Assembly (NCBI GenBank): GCA_034508935.3
Contig: CM067445.1
Location: 46,299,837 to 46,363,836 of the forward strand
Direction: 5' to 3'
Source of the DNA: Berghia stephanieae
Taxonomy: Eukaryota; Mollusca; Gastropoda; Nudibranchia; Aeolidiidae
DNA length: 64,000 nucleotides
Under the pieces are notes generated by a model that saw nothing but the letters and a program-made list of their open reading frames with translations, was not told the DNA's origin and searched no databases. Shown one piece after another: positions 1 through 37,499 of this stretch. Position numbers and translations under genes: made by a program. How positions within the stretch are numbered: position 1 is the first letter of the stretch; each line of letters begins with the position of its first letter.

Positions 1-129
1 CGAATAAATTTGTGAAGTATTCAACTTAGTTTTCTAAGATTTAAATTGATAATGGATATGTGCATGAAAGAAAACAGGAATGGATCAGTAAAAACACAAA
101 TAAATATACAATTATGTATCTGCCTCTTA

Positions 130-545
130 ACTGTTAAGAGAGTTGTATTGGCTGCCAATTGAGCAAAGAATAAAATACAAAATGAGCATACTGGTCTACA
201 AGGCAGTATACTCTGACAGATCTCAAAGACACAATTCATGTGGACACTCTGACAAGAATCTTGCATTAAAAAAAATGATAGAAATAGTCTTATTAACTCC
301 CAAAAACACTCCACAAAATTGATGAAGTCTTTGATGTTTTCGGTCCCCAATTCCGGAAATCTCTCCCAAAGTTTTTCAGTGCCGATCCTTTCGGGCATGT
401 ATGAATAAAAACGTCTTTTTAATGTTTAAATTTATAGCTGAACTCTCTCTTGTACATGCAAGAATGTAATGCTTCTGTAATGTGCTTTGAACTTATGATG
501 AAATGGGATAAATTGCTTAATAATTACTATTGCTATTTTTTATTT
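130..545 (+). mobile_element. Old LINE remnant (3' end of L2/CR1-type element)
   Basis: The + strand around 143-215 translates in pieces to ELYWLPIEQRIKYKMSILVY, the segment that follows the reverse-transcriptase core in L2/CR1-like LINEs (compare HDLHWLPVGKRIKFKACVLV in the LINE at 14-17 kb). Around 335-410 comes FGPQFRKSLPKFFSADPFG, like the usual terminal FGPxxWNSLP block. The reading frame is badly decayed. The following sequence has the tail style of such elements (a GTGCTTTGA motif, then AT-rich). It lies in the BLTP1 intron just upstream of the first visible exon. Confidence 0.7.
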
Positions 546-596
546 TAATTTATGAAATGATGAACTCGTACATTTTGATTGATTTGTTTTCTGTAG

Positions 597-27098
<26,502 letters not shown>

Positions 27099-27109
27099 AA
27101 CTACCTCTA

Positions 27110-27236
27110 CTCCTCCTCCTCCTCCCCCTCCTCCTCCTCCTCCTCCTCCTTCTTCTTCTTCTTCTTCTTCTTCTTCTTCTTCTTCTTCTTCTTCTTCTTC
27201 TTCTTCTTCTTCTTCTTCTTCTTCTTCTTCTTCTTG
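27110..27236 (+). repeat. (TCC)n(TTC)n tract in the BLTP1 3' UTR
   Basis: Pyrimidine triplet array beginning about 12 bp after the stop codon, so it is in the mRNA as CUCCUC...UUCUUC. Confidence 0.95.
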
Positions 27237-27414
27237 ATGCCCACGAAGCTGGAGAAGGCTATTGTATTTTTCTTACGTAAAATCTGTAATTTGTTATTGT
27301 TGACAGTTTATTTCCTTGAGGTCACTGCAATATGATATTCATACCGGTCCTATCTATATCTTTTTATATTGTAATTCCACAACCGTAAAACCCATCCCAA
27401 ATATTACGTGACTA

Positions 27415-27420
27415 AATAAA
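27415..27420 (+). terminator. Candidate BLTP1 poly(A) signal
   Basis: AATAAA in ACTAAATAAATACC, the first canonical hexamer after the stop, about 320 bp downstream. Weak evidence, as AATAAA is common in AT-rich sequence. Confidence 0.4.
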
Positions 27421-27540
27421 TACCAGTTGAAATACTAACACTAACATAGATTAATGGTTGATGTTGAATAAGCTATGAGTTGTACATTTTTATTTTTATA
27501 TAACCAAGGGGTTTTCAGGTTCTCTCTTCTGGGCATCAGT

Positions 27541-27750
27541 GAGGCAGCGTAGCTCAGTGGTACGGTCCTTACTTCATACCCGAAAAGTACAGAGTTTGAC
27601 TACCCGCTGCGCTGTGTGGCCTTGAGCAAGTCACCTCGTCCTAGCTCTATTTGCAGCGCTGCACTGCAGCTGATGCCTGGGTTATTCCAGTCTTCTTTTG
27701 GATTTGACCCTAATGACAAATTTCTCCTATGGTTTGAATAAAGGGAATTA
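27541..27750 (+). mobile_element. SINE1 (tRNA-derived)
   Basis: GAGGCAGCGTAGCTCAGTGG head, GAGTTTGACTACCC B box, GCAAGTCACCTCGTCCTAGC body and GAATAAAGGGAATTATTGCA tail. Confidence 0.85.
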
Positions 27751-27936
27751 TTGCATTATATACAAGCAATGACTGTTGTCCAGTTTAGGCTGTAGTAACC
27801 CGGATATATCCAATTCCACTGGCCCCCACCTGTGAATGACAACTTATTGCTTCCCATCCTCCTCCCTACTTTCAACTTAACTGAGTAAAAAAATGTTTGG
27901 ACCCTTGCATGCATTATTTTATGACCCTTTCACTTT

Positions 27937-28438
27937 CAATGTATTTATTTGTGTGATCGTAAAACAATAGATTGTGATATAGATACTTTGTCTTATATTT
28001 AGGCAAGAAGTGGGAATACTTTCAATGTATTTATTTGTGTGAATGCACAAAACAGATTGTACAATAGATACTCTGTTATATATTTATGTAAGAAGGGAGA
28101 ATATATCAATGTATTTCTTTATGTGGTTGCACAAGGTAGATTGTAAGATAAATACTGTTTTATAGTTAGGTAAAAAGGGAGAATACCTCAATGTATTTCT
28201 CCATGTGATTGCAAAAGGTAGATTGTAATATAAATAATGTGTTTTATAATTAGGTAAAAAGGGAGAATACTGCAATGTATTTCTTTATGTGATTGCAAAA
28301 GGTAGATTGTAAAATAAAACTGTGTTTTATAATTAGGTAAAAAGGGGAGAGTACCTTAATGTATTTCTTTGATTGATTTTGAACGTTAGATTGTAAAATA
28401 TAAACTGTGTTTTATTTCTAGATCAGAGGGGGTATATT
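27937..28438 (+). repeat. Minisatellite, ~6 copies of ~84 bp
   Basis: Unit starts CAATGTATTTCTTTATGTGA at 27937, 28023, 28107, 28189, 28273 and about 28356, with GTAGATTGTAAAATAAA and TAGGTAAAAAGGGAGAATAC in each. Copies 3-5 are most alike. Confidence 0.92.
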
Positions 28439-28819
28439 TATTATGTATATGATATGCGTTTATTTTAAAATAATTTACTGTCATTATTTCTTTGAAAAAA
28501 AAGGTTATCAATTCCGTGGTTTTATGAAGATTTTTTATAACAATGTGAAATAAACAATAGATTAGCTTTATGTAAATAATATATATATATTATTATCAAT
28601 CTCAACCCAAAATATTGAGGTTTGATATTCTCAAAATGTGTTCAAAATGGAGTTGCCTACAAATGTGGAACTTAGAACTCGAATACCTCTCCCAATATAG
28701 ACAGCTGGAAATGTTATTTTTCCAGATTCTGTTATAACAATGAGGAATATTTCAATGATTCTAATTGACAAATCTTCTCATTGACTTGACGCAAAGATAT
28801 GTCCTTTGTATTACGCCAT

Positions 28820-29036
28820 TTATAATTGTTAAAATTACCTTTGTATGTCCTAGACTGTCTATTATAGTTACATGATTAATAATTGTTGAAATTACTCTTG
28901 TATGTCCTAGGATGTCTATTTTAATGACATGATTAATTCATGTTGAAATTACTTTTGTATGTCTTAGAATTTCTATTTGAATTACATGATTAATAATTGT
29001 TGAAATTACCTTTGTATGTCTTAAAATGTCTAGAAA
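28820..29036 (+). repeat. Minisatellite, ~4 copies of ~58 bp
   Basis: Unit TTGTTGAAATTACCTTTGTA then TGTCCTAGGATGTCTATT and ACATGATTAA, repeated at 28823, 28881, 28938 and 28996. Confidence 0.9.
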
Positions 29037-29039
29037 ACA

Positions 29040-30064
29040 ATGCTTCAATTTTCAATTTTGAATCTTTATTTATTTTTATCTACAACCATGGTGACATGTA
29101 TTTTATTCATAATGATAGATTACTTCTGTAGCGCTGAGTCGATTATCTGAGATAAAATGCTCTAAAACTCTGTGAATTATCTGACACATCATATTTTAAA
29201 ATCTAATATAATGTAGAATAGGCCATGAATGCTATATGCGTTTGAACAATGTACAAATTGAAATTTAATTTGAAGGTAAAAATACTAGTGATGTCAGTGA
29301 TTGTAGAATTCACCTAGTGTAAGACACACTGTGTGTGCTCTTTATAAGAGATGGCAGAGTAAGTAAGGCAATTACTGGTCATCTTCAGGACTCAGGTTTA
29401 AGCCTTAAATTTGACATCCTATTTAACCTTCATTTTATATCCCTATTGCTTACTTTGCAGGCCTACAATGCAGCTAAGCCTGGGTTATTTGGATCTTTTC
29501 TAAAAAATAAGATTCTGAACACTTTTATCTCAATGATTTTTAATTTATTTAATTTAATTTTAAAGCATAATAAAAACCAATACATATCATCAAACTTACA
29601 TGATATAATATAAATTGGCAATGTTATTCTCTAACCGTGTAACATGTTTTGACCAAATTTTACATGAGACATATAAAAACATTATTGCACGCATTCCTTA
29701 TTAATGCAAAAGCAATAACCGGCATGTGTTGTTCATATGTGTTATTTATACTGCATCTAGGTATTGGAAATGAGCAGGGAATTACCGGAAATGCATTTTA
29801 AACATTATCAGCTAAAAAACAATAAATTTCATTGTTTTCCAGTTACACGCTTATAGAATGACTCTGTCTATATATTTATATAAAACTGTCATGATGTACT
29901 AATATATATCGATAACGCACATTTTAGTCTTACACAGTCTTACAAAAAATTTTGTTTATTATTGACCTCTCTGTTCAATGGAAAATGTCAGTCACATGAG
30001 GACGACTTAGTTAATCTTGATTGGACACAGGTCTGCTTGAAACCTTTTTACGCTTTAGAAAATG
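29040..30064. other. Intergenic, nothing recognised
   Basis: AT-rich sequence without convincing coding signal, tRNA-like head or tandem structure. Confidence 0.6.
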
Positions 30065-30074
30065 GAATGTCACT

Positions 30075-30350
30075 GTGTGACGATGTGGTCTTTGGTATGA
30101 CACTCACCTTTGGACCCGTAGGTCCTTGGTTCTAGTCCTGATGCAGGAGGCTCAAAGTTATGTCCTTAGGAAAGACTCTTTGTTTACATTCCTTCACTGT
30201 ACTCAGGTGTAAAATGAACGCCTTGTCTCTGTCAAAAAAAGTTGTGATAGCGCCTTACAGGCATCATGTCTTTTCCTACATATTAAGTGTTTCTGTTTTG
30301 GTGGGATCCCTTGTATAGTATTTTTAGCCCATTTAATGGATACAATAAAT
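30075..30350 (+). mobile_element. SINE2 (tRNA-derived)
   Basis: GATGTGGTCTTTGGTATGAC head, CTTGGTTCTAGTCC B box, ...GTAAAATGAACGCC body and a diverged tail ending near AATGGATACAATAAAT. Confidence 0.78.
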
Positions 30351-30375
30351 AATGCAAGGCATATGTAAAACATGC

Positions 30376-30625
30376 AGGCCCTGATAGCTCAGTTGGTAGA
30401 GCACTCACTTCACATGCAAATGGACTGAAATCTATCTTTGGTGAAATCGAGAATTTTTTCGGACCCCCCCCCCCCCCAAGCAATAGCTGGGTCTGTTAGA
30501 ATTGGTGGAAAGTACTTTGAGATAGACTAGTGTTTTATCCAAATGATAGCAAGCAATTGCTATTGTCTGTTTCACGTTATAGAGACCAAGATAAACCACA
30601 GCCCCATGGCTTTGAAGAACTACTT
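30376..30625 (+). mobile_element. SINE4 (tRNA-derived)
   Basis: GCCCTGATAGCTCAGTTGGT head and shared body (CTGGGTCTGTTAGAATTGGT; AGCAAGCAATTGCTATTGTC). The short stretch that reads CTCTGTCCACCC in the 7-kb copy is replaced here by a C14 run. Confidence 0.82.
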
Positions 30626-30797
30626 TTTTAAATATGTTAAACATTCCAACAATTCTTATTTCAGTAAAAAATTAAAAGAGAAAAAGCGACCTCATGGTCC
30701 TTAAAGTGCACAGAGTTTGCACATAAGCTGTGGATAAGTGGTATTCAGTGATGCACTTATTCATTTGTTGTTGGTGGATATTTTAAACGATTGAGGA

Positions 30798-31310
30798 CTG
30801 GGTGGAATTCCTGGCCTCCCATAGTGGACAGGGTGGCGCTTACTGTGTCTTCTATCCCCTTATATCTTGTTTTCCAATTTGATTTTTGTCTGTCTTGGTT
30901 TTGCCCTGGCCGTAGTGCTTGGCTGGGAGGAAAACAGTCAAATGCATAGTTATTGTTTTGGGAGATTATGTTTTTTTCCCTTGTAAATCATCTCTCTGTT
31001 GTGTATTGTTAAATTTGTTATTTTGAATGTATAATGTAAACATTTGAGTATATCCCTCTTTGTGGACTTTGTGCTGGTGTCTGGGTGAAACATTTAGGAG
31101 ATCTCAAACTAAGTACACTGATAGGGTGCTCTTGGAATCTACATCTGTTCCCTATTTGAACCATTTCCCCTTTGTCTTACCTTTTCCTCAAGTCCTTGTA
31201 ATTGTACGTCTAGAATCTTTTCACTGTCCCATTGTTTTTCCTTTTTACTAGCACCGATATGACCTAAATGTGTTGCGAGCGCCATAAAACCCTTAAAAAA
31301 AAAAAAACAA
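30798..31310 (+). repeat. R520 dispersed repeat, copy 1
   Basis: Starts GGGTGGAATTCCTGGCCTCC CATAGTGG, passes TGTAAATCATCTCTCTGTTG and GAGATCTCAAACTAAGTACA, ends GCGAGCGCCATAAAACCC plus an A-rich tail. No coding frame and no tRNA-like head; the 3' end style (GCGCTGTAAAACCC, A-rich tail) suggests LINE-dependent retroposition. Confidence 0.85.
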
Positions 31311-31493
31311 CGATTGAGGATTTTCTTTTCATATCTCACTGCTGAAATATGTCTTTATATCTTCCATTGAAACGTTTGATATATTGATGCCAATGATGGG
31401 GGGACTCGTCCACATTACACTGATGAAACACCTTTTTAAAAAAAAATTGACCAGAAAAGTTGAAAGATTTTTTGACTAGTTGACTCTAAACAG

Positions 31494-32061
31494 CTGGGTG
31501 GGGTTCCTGACCTCCCATAGTGGGTGGGTGGTTCCTGACTTCCCATAGTGGGTGGCGTTCCTGACCTCCCATAGTGGGCAGGGAGGTACTTACTGTGTCT
31601 TCTTGACCCCTATATCTATTTTCCAACATGCTTTCTGTCTTTGTCTTGGAATGAGATTACTTGGTTTTGTCCTGACCCTGGCTGAGAGGGAATCAGTTAT
31701 ATGTATAGTTAGTTTTGGGAGATAATATTTTTTTCCTTGTACATCATCTCTCTGTTATGTAATGTGTTATAATTTTTTTTACATATATAATGATTTGTAA
31801 AATTTAAGTGTGTTCCTTTTAGTGGGGACCTGTGGTTGTGTCTGGATGAGACTTTTAGGAGATCTCAAACTAAGAACACTGATAGTATGCTACATCTGTT
31901 CCCTATTTGAACCCTTCCCCTTTGTCATATTTTTCTCTTGTGCTTTCATTTGTAAATCTATAACTTTTTTGACTATCCCATTTTCTTCCTTTTTACTAGC
32001 ACTGAAATGACCTAAATGTGTCGCAGGCGCTGTAAAACCCTTAAAAACAAACAAAACAAAC
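31494..32061 (+). repeat. R520 copy 2, with triplicated start
   Basis: The opening motif GGTTCCTGACCTCCCATAGT GG occurs three times in tandem (31499-31575) before the body; the rest follows copy 1 to ...GGCGCTGTAAAACCCTTAAA. Confidence 0.88.
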
Positions 32062-32410
32062 TCTAAAAAGTTTTAAGTCGGGATAGTTTAGGTGCTGTAA
32101 ATTGAATTAATAGTGAAAAAATATGAAATTTGACTGTAGATTGTGTTTATGGCGAAGGTAAATAATGTGGTGCATTTTATAAAAACTGCACAGTTTGTTT
32201 ATCTAAATACTGCCAGGTAGTGTGTATGTAATGTAAGCTGATAACAGGAGTCCTAGTTACTCAGTGTATTCGGGAGTCTTCACTAATCATTACTGGGTGT
32301 TGAACAGATGAAAATGTTTTTTGAAGTTTGTTGATCCGATCTTTCTTATTGTTTTCTGAAAGATGTTACTTGCAGTATTGAAAGGCTTGTGCAATTTCAT
32401 TGACAGTTTT

Positions 32411-32938
32411 CTGGGTGGGGTTCCTGACCTTCCATAGTGGGCAGGGAGGCACTTACTTTGTCTACTATCTCCCTATATCTGTTTTCCAACTTGTTTTATG
32501 TCTTTGTCTTTGAATGAGATTACTTGGTTTTGTCCTGGCCCTGGCTTGGAGGGAAACAGTCAAATATATAGTTAGAGTTTTGGGAGATGATATTTTTTTG
32601 TCTTGTAAATCATCTCTCTGTTATGCATTGTATTAATTTTTGTGTTATTTATAATAATTTGTAAACATTTGAGTGTGTTCCTCTTAGTGGGGACCTGTGT
32701 TTGTGTCTGGATGAGACTTTTACTTTTAGGTGATCTCAAACTAAGTACTCTGATAGTGTGCTCTTGGAATCTACATCTGTTTCCTAGTTGAACCAATTCT
32801 CCTTTGTCTTACCTCTTCTTGGGTGCTTTAATTGTAATCTATAACTTTTTACTATCCCATTTCCTTCTTTTTACTGACGCTGATATGACCTTAATGCGTT
32901 GCAAGCGCTGTAAAACCCTTAAAAACAAAAACAAACAA
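32411..32938 (+). repeat. R520 copy 3
   Basis: Full length, from GGGTGGGGTTCCTGACCTTC to AGCGCTGTAAAACCCTTAAA and AACAAAAACAAAC. Confidence 0.9.
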
Positions 32939-32999
32939 TTGACAGTTTTTATAATTTATTTATTCATTTTACTTGTTCATTTTGCTGAAAATCTGTAAT

Positions 33000-34390
33000 T
33001 TTGGTTTCAAACATTGTATTTTCATAATTTTGAAATGAATTTGCAGCGGAAAAGTTCTTGGATATTGTGTTGTATCGTTCAGTTAAGTTACATAATATTA
33101 TAATTATTACAATCCTTAATGATAAGGCATTTTTAAAAATTCTTTTCATTTCACCTTGAATTTTAAGCCTAACAGTGTTGTCACTGGTTGAATTGAAAAG
33201 TAAAAAAAAAAAACCTGAAATAATCTAAGAAATGTGTTAAACTGATATTCTTCTTCTTATTTCTTTCTTTAATTTCTTTCTTGTTTTTTTTTTTTTTTTT
33301 TTGTTTTTTAATGTTTTGTGAAATGATGACCTTTGTAAATTAGTAATTATCAATTTTATTATTATACTGCCATATCTGTGTTGCAGATGCATTGACTGTT
33401 TTGATTGTAAAAATAGATTGTTCATCAATATTATGCTAAAGTAGTCATATAATGATTGGCAAAGGTGTGTTTAATCCTAACTTCAATTTGGCGTTTAGCT
33501 TCTCAAACTAAACCGAAACAGCGATTTCTGTGAAATCTGCTGAGATCGTGATAATGCATAAGTAATATTTAACTGATTAAGTAAATTTGTAACGTAGTAT
33601 TTATATATTGTATGTGTGCAATAGGCAAATAATAAACATTATGCTGACCTGCCAACTCATTTGATTTTATCAGGAATTCCCCTGTTTCCTAGCTCCCGGT
33701 CACAGACGGATGTTCCCACGAACAGCTTCAAATTTTTATTTATTATTTCTTTTAAAGGGAATGTTAGAATGATAACAATGGATAGATATGATAATATAGT
33801 TTAATCACCATAGATTATGTTTTATATTACACAGTATATGGTCCCTCATTTTCAAGTATTCGTCGGATGTGAATCTTGGCAATAGCAACAGGATAACACT
33901 ATCATACAAGAATAGCATACGAAAAGTGCGAGATTGAAACTATGGGGGTCACTTACTATTTAGATGGACTGAGTACTTTTGAACAAAAGCGGTAGAAAAT
34001 CTTTTCTTGAGGATCTCAGCATGTCATTGAAAAAATTAATAAAATGGACTACTCTAATATCTTTGTCTTCGTCCTCATTTAGTGTTCAATGTTTGTGTTA
34101 TGTGGTGCACAATGTTTGTGTTTTGTGGTGCAGACGAGGATTCATGGCAGAAACGTGTACCCTTCTGAAGAATATAGGCATTAAATCGTACCTTATATAA
34201 ACCTTCGGCCCTGGTTGTTATTCTTGTAGCGTTTAATATTGCTGTTGCATAATTAATTATTACCTCTTGTCTGTTGTGCAAAAACTTTGATGTAGAAAAA
34301 GAATTGTTGTTATATTGAATTACCTCGACCCTTTTCATGACTTTTGCTTTAAATTCTTCCATTCTTGTTTGAGGCAGACATGTGTTGTAT
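33000..34390. other. Intergenic, nothing recognised
   Basis: AT-rich; a few T-rich runs only. Short open frames here have no family resemblance. Confidence 0.55.
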
Positions 34391-34399
34391 GAATCTTCC

Positions 34400-34915
34400 C
34401 CTTCTGGGCGGGGTCTCTTTGGGCAGGGAGGCACTTACTGTGTCTTCTATCCCCCTATATTTATTTTCCAAAATGCTACCTGTCTGTCTTGGAATGAGAT
34501 TACTTGGTTTTGTCCAGGCTTTGGTCAGAATTCTTAGCTGGGAGGGAAATAGTCAAGTTTATAGTTATAGTTTTGAGAGATTATATTTTTTCCCCTTGTA
34601 AATCATCTCTCTGTTATGTATTGATATATTTCTTGCTTTGTAAGTCATGATTTGTAAACATTTGAGTGTATTCCTCTTAGTGGGGTCCTGCGCTTCTGTC
34701 TGGGTGAGACTTTCAGGTGATCTCAAAACTAAGTAAGGTGATGCTCTTGGAATCTACATCATTTCCCTATTTGAACCATTCCCCTTTGTCCGTCTTATTC
34801 TTTGGTGCTTTTAACTTCAGATCTACAACTTTCCCCCTATCTTCTTCCTTTTTACTGGCATTGAAATGACCTACAAGTGTCGCTCGCTATCGCTTTAAAA
34901 CCCCTAAATACAAAC
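34400..34915 (+). repeat. R520 copy 4
   Basis: GGGCAGGGAGGCACTTACTG through ...TCGCTTTAAAACCCCTAAAT; diverged at its start. Confidence 0.85.
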
Positions 34916-35157
34916 ACTTAAAAGAATAAGGCAAAGAGTAGACGTGTAGAGTAAAACTTTGTTCATTGAGTCACTCATTGCATGGATCATCTCATTCCTC
35001 ATTGTAAACAAGAACAAAACAAAAACAAAATCCACAACTCTTGACTGTGTTATTAATTCATTCACTAACCTAATAAATCTTGTCTTGTACATTGTTACCT
35101 ATCATGTGTATTTTGGAATTTTTTATTCATTGAAAATAAATAAACATCTTGACATGG

Positions 35158-35318
35158 TGGGGTGATTTTTCCTTCCGTAGTGGACAGGGAGGTACTTACT
35201 GTGTCTTCTATCCCTAGGTATTTGTTTTTCAATTTGCCTTCTCTGTCTGTCTTGGAATGAGATTACTTGGTTTTGTCAAGGCCCTGGCCTGAATCCTTGG
35301 CTGGGGAGGGAGCCCGGT
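35158..35318 (+). repeat. R520 copy 5, truncated at a G21 run
   Basis: Begins TAGTGGACAGGGAGGTACTT and is cut at about 35318, where a 21-base G run (35319-35339) leads straight into a SINE1 3' half. Confidence 0.82.
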
Positions 35319-35340
35319 GGGGGGGGGGGGGGGGGGGGGA

Positions 35341-35435
35341 TCACAGCGGCTGATGCCTGGGTTATTCCACCTTCCCTTGGTATAGACCCTAGATACAAAT
35401 TTTCCATGAATAAAGGGAATTTTATTTTATTTATT
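35341..35435 (+). mobile_element. SINE1 3' half
   Basis: AGCGGCTGATGCCTGGGTTA to GAATAAAGGGAATTTTATTT; its head is missing and it is fused to the G run ending R520 copy 5. Confidence 0.8.
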
Positions 35436-35697
35436 TATCATTGTTATAAGAATATACAGAAAATAACAAAACTTGTGAACGCAGTTTTAACGTACAGCTT
35501 TTAAAATGGGCACTTCAGATTCGTATAAGGATTGATTGAATTAATGCGATGACGTTTCCACGTCTTCATATATTTCATCTCTGCCACTTTATCATTCATC
35601 GCTTAAAACGTAATCGCAGTCCTAGTGTCAGATTATATCGATGGTGTGCGTCAATGTAAAGTGCTCACAACATCCGCCAGCCGGATATAGTGTACCA

Positions 35698-35815
35698 ATA
35701 CACAAAATCATGTGTTATGGTCTGATTGAGATACAATTATACAAAACCATGTGTTATAGTCTGATTGAGATACAATTATACAAAACCATGCGTTATAGTC
35801 TGATTGAGATTGGTA
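35698..35815 (+). repeat. 39-bp tandem repeat, 3 copies
   Basis: Unit ACAAAACCATGTGTTATAGT plus CTGATTGAGATACAATTAT, at intervals of exactly 39 bp (13 codons), so a frame stays open across it. No sign that it is coding. Confidence 0.85.
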
Positions 35816-35868
35816 GAATTTTGTGATTAGTACTCATAAAAATGGCTGGCTAAAAACAATAAGAGAGT

Positions 35869-36072
35869 TTGGAACAGGAAGAAGATCGTCACGTTGTCGT
35901 CGTGCAGGAGCTTGAGTACCTTTATGATCCTGAAGGTGATGCCAGCCCAGAAACAATCATGCTGGAACAGCTGATGGTGAAACGTCAGACTAAGAACGAT
36001 CCAACCCGGCGTCCAGACAAGACCTGCCTTCTCCTGGACTCACATCTCCACAATGAAGAATTTTACACGTGA
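35869..36072 (+). CDS. Unidentified exon-like block, 67 codons
   Basis: Open from ATG to TGA, markedly richer in GC than its surroundings and with codon use like the BLTP1/INTU exons. It reads MEQEEDRHVVVVQELEYLYD, then ...SPETIMLEQLMVKRQTKNDP and LLLDSHLHNEEFYT. An acceptor-like TTTGGAACAG sits just inside the start (near 35876) and a donor-like ACACGTGAGA at the end, so it could be one exon of a gene or the decayed remains of a processed copy. I do not recognise the family. It stands alone among repeats. Confidence 0.4.
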   Translation: MEQEEDRHVVVVQELEYLYDPEGDASPETIMLEQLMVKRQTKNDPTRRPDKTCLLLDSHLHNEEFYT

Positions 36073-36087
36073 GAACGGTGGAAAAAA

Positions 36088-36135
36088 ATATGAGTAAAGA
36101 GCATTTTTCAAGGACTCAATTATGTACCGCCAAAA
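36088..36135 (-). mobile_element. SINE2 fragment (minus)
   Basis: TGAGTAAAGAGCATTTTTCA AGGACTCAATTATG is the reversed GAGTCCTTGGAAAAGGCTC block. Confidence 0.55.
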
Positions 36136-36486
36136 GCCAGACCAGTGGAGGGAGAAATGAGAGATTGGAGGACCTGGAGCTCCCTGATGACGATGGACAG
36201 GGAAAGATGTAGTTCTTTCGTTGCTGACAGCAGGTATAGTGGGTAGGAAGTAAAATAGGTACCGCCAGATTTAAACCCTCGTACATACAGATAGTAAGCC
36301 AAGCGCCATGTTATCGCTGATCACAAAGCCCAAAAGATCTTTATTTGATTTATGTTTGTAGGTGAGATATTGGGTTCAAAATGTGTTGTGCTATAATAAT
36401 GTAGAGTCTGTGATCTGTTAAACAAGGAGATAATTTAATTACGTCATTATGTAGTTGGCGTTGTTTGTTTGTTTGTTTGTTTTTTT

Positions 36487-37013
36487 AAGGGTTTTACGGC
36501 GCTTGTAACACATAAGGTTATATCAGCGCCAGTAAAAAGGAAGAAAATGGGATAGTAGAAAGTTCTAGAATTACAATTAAAGTTAAAGCACCCAAGAGAA
36601 AGTAAGACAAAGGGGAATTGGGAACAAATAGGGATCAGATGTAGATTTCAAGAGCATACCATCAATGTACTTAGTTTGAGATCACCTATAAGTCTCACCA
36701 GACACAAGAACTAGATCCAACAAAGAGGAATACACTCAAATGCTTACATTTCATTATACATTAAAAATAACAAATATAATAATACATAACAGAGAGATGA
36801 TTTACAAGGAAAAAAAATATCATCTCCCAAAACAATAACTATGCATTTGACTGTTTCCCTCCCAGCCAAGGACTCCGGCCAGGGTCGGGACAAAACCAAG
36901 CAATCTCATACCAAGACAAAGACAGAAAGCATGTTGTAAAACAGATATAAGGGGATAGAAGACACGGTATGTACTTCCCTGCCCACTGTGGAGGTAGGGA
37001 ACCCCACCCAGTA
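36487..37013 (-). repeat. R520 copy 6 (minus strand)
   Basis: Reads in reverse from AACCCCACCCAGTAG at 37000-37014 to AAGGGTTTTACGGCGCTTGT at 36488. Full length. Confidence 0.9.
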
Positions 37014-37032
37014 GTTGATGTTAATCAGTAGT

Positions 37033-37076
37033 TGTAGTAGTAGTAGTAGTAGTAGTAGTTGTAGTACTAGTTGTAA

Positions 37077-37115
<39 letters not shown>

Positions 37116-37277
37116 GAAGAGAAGTAGTAGTATTAGTAGTAATAGTAGTAGTAGTAGTAGTAGTAGATGGTAGTAGTAGTAGTTGCTGTAATAGTAGTAG
37201 TAGTTAGTAGTAAGTAGTAGTAGTAGTAGTAGTAGTGGTAGTAGTAGTAGTTGCTGTAATATAGTAGTAGTAGTAGA

Positions 37278-37312
<35 letters not shown>

Positions 37313-37377
37313 AAGTAGAAATAGCTGTAGTAGTTGTAATAGTAGTAGCAGTAGTAGTATTAGTAGTAGAAGTAGCT

Positions 37378-37417
<40 letters not shown>

Positions 37418-37448
37418 CAGTAGTATGTAGTAGTAGTAGTAGTAGTAA

Positions 37449-37498
<50 letters not shown>

Positions 37499-37499
37499 C
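37033..37499 (+). repeat. (TAG)n array, ~465 bp
   Basis: Imperfect TAG triplets directly against the start of R520 copy 6. Confidence 0.96.

Noticed and set aside
21-398. 125-codon minus-strand open frame at the left edge
   Set aside because: The opposite strand carries the LINE reverse-transcriptase tail; the minus frame is its shadow.
27937-28438. CRISPR-like array
   Set aside because: Units adjoin without spacers and diverge gradually; it is a minisatellite in an animal genome.
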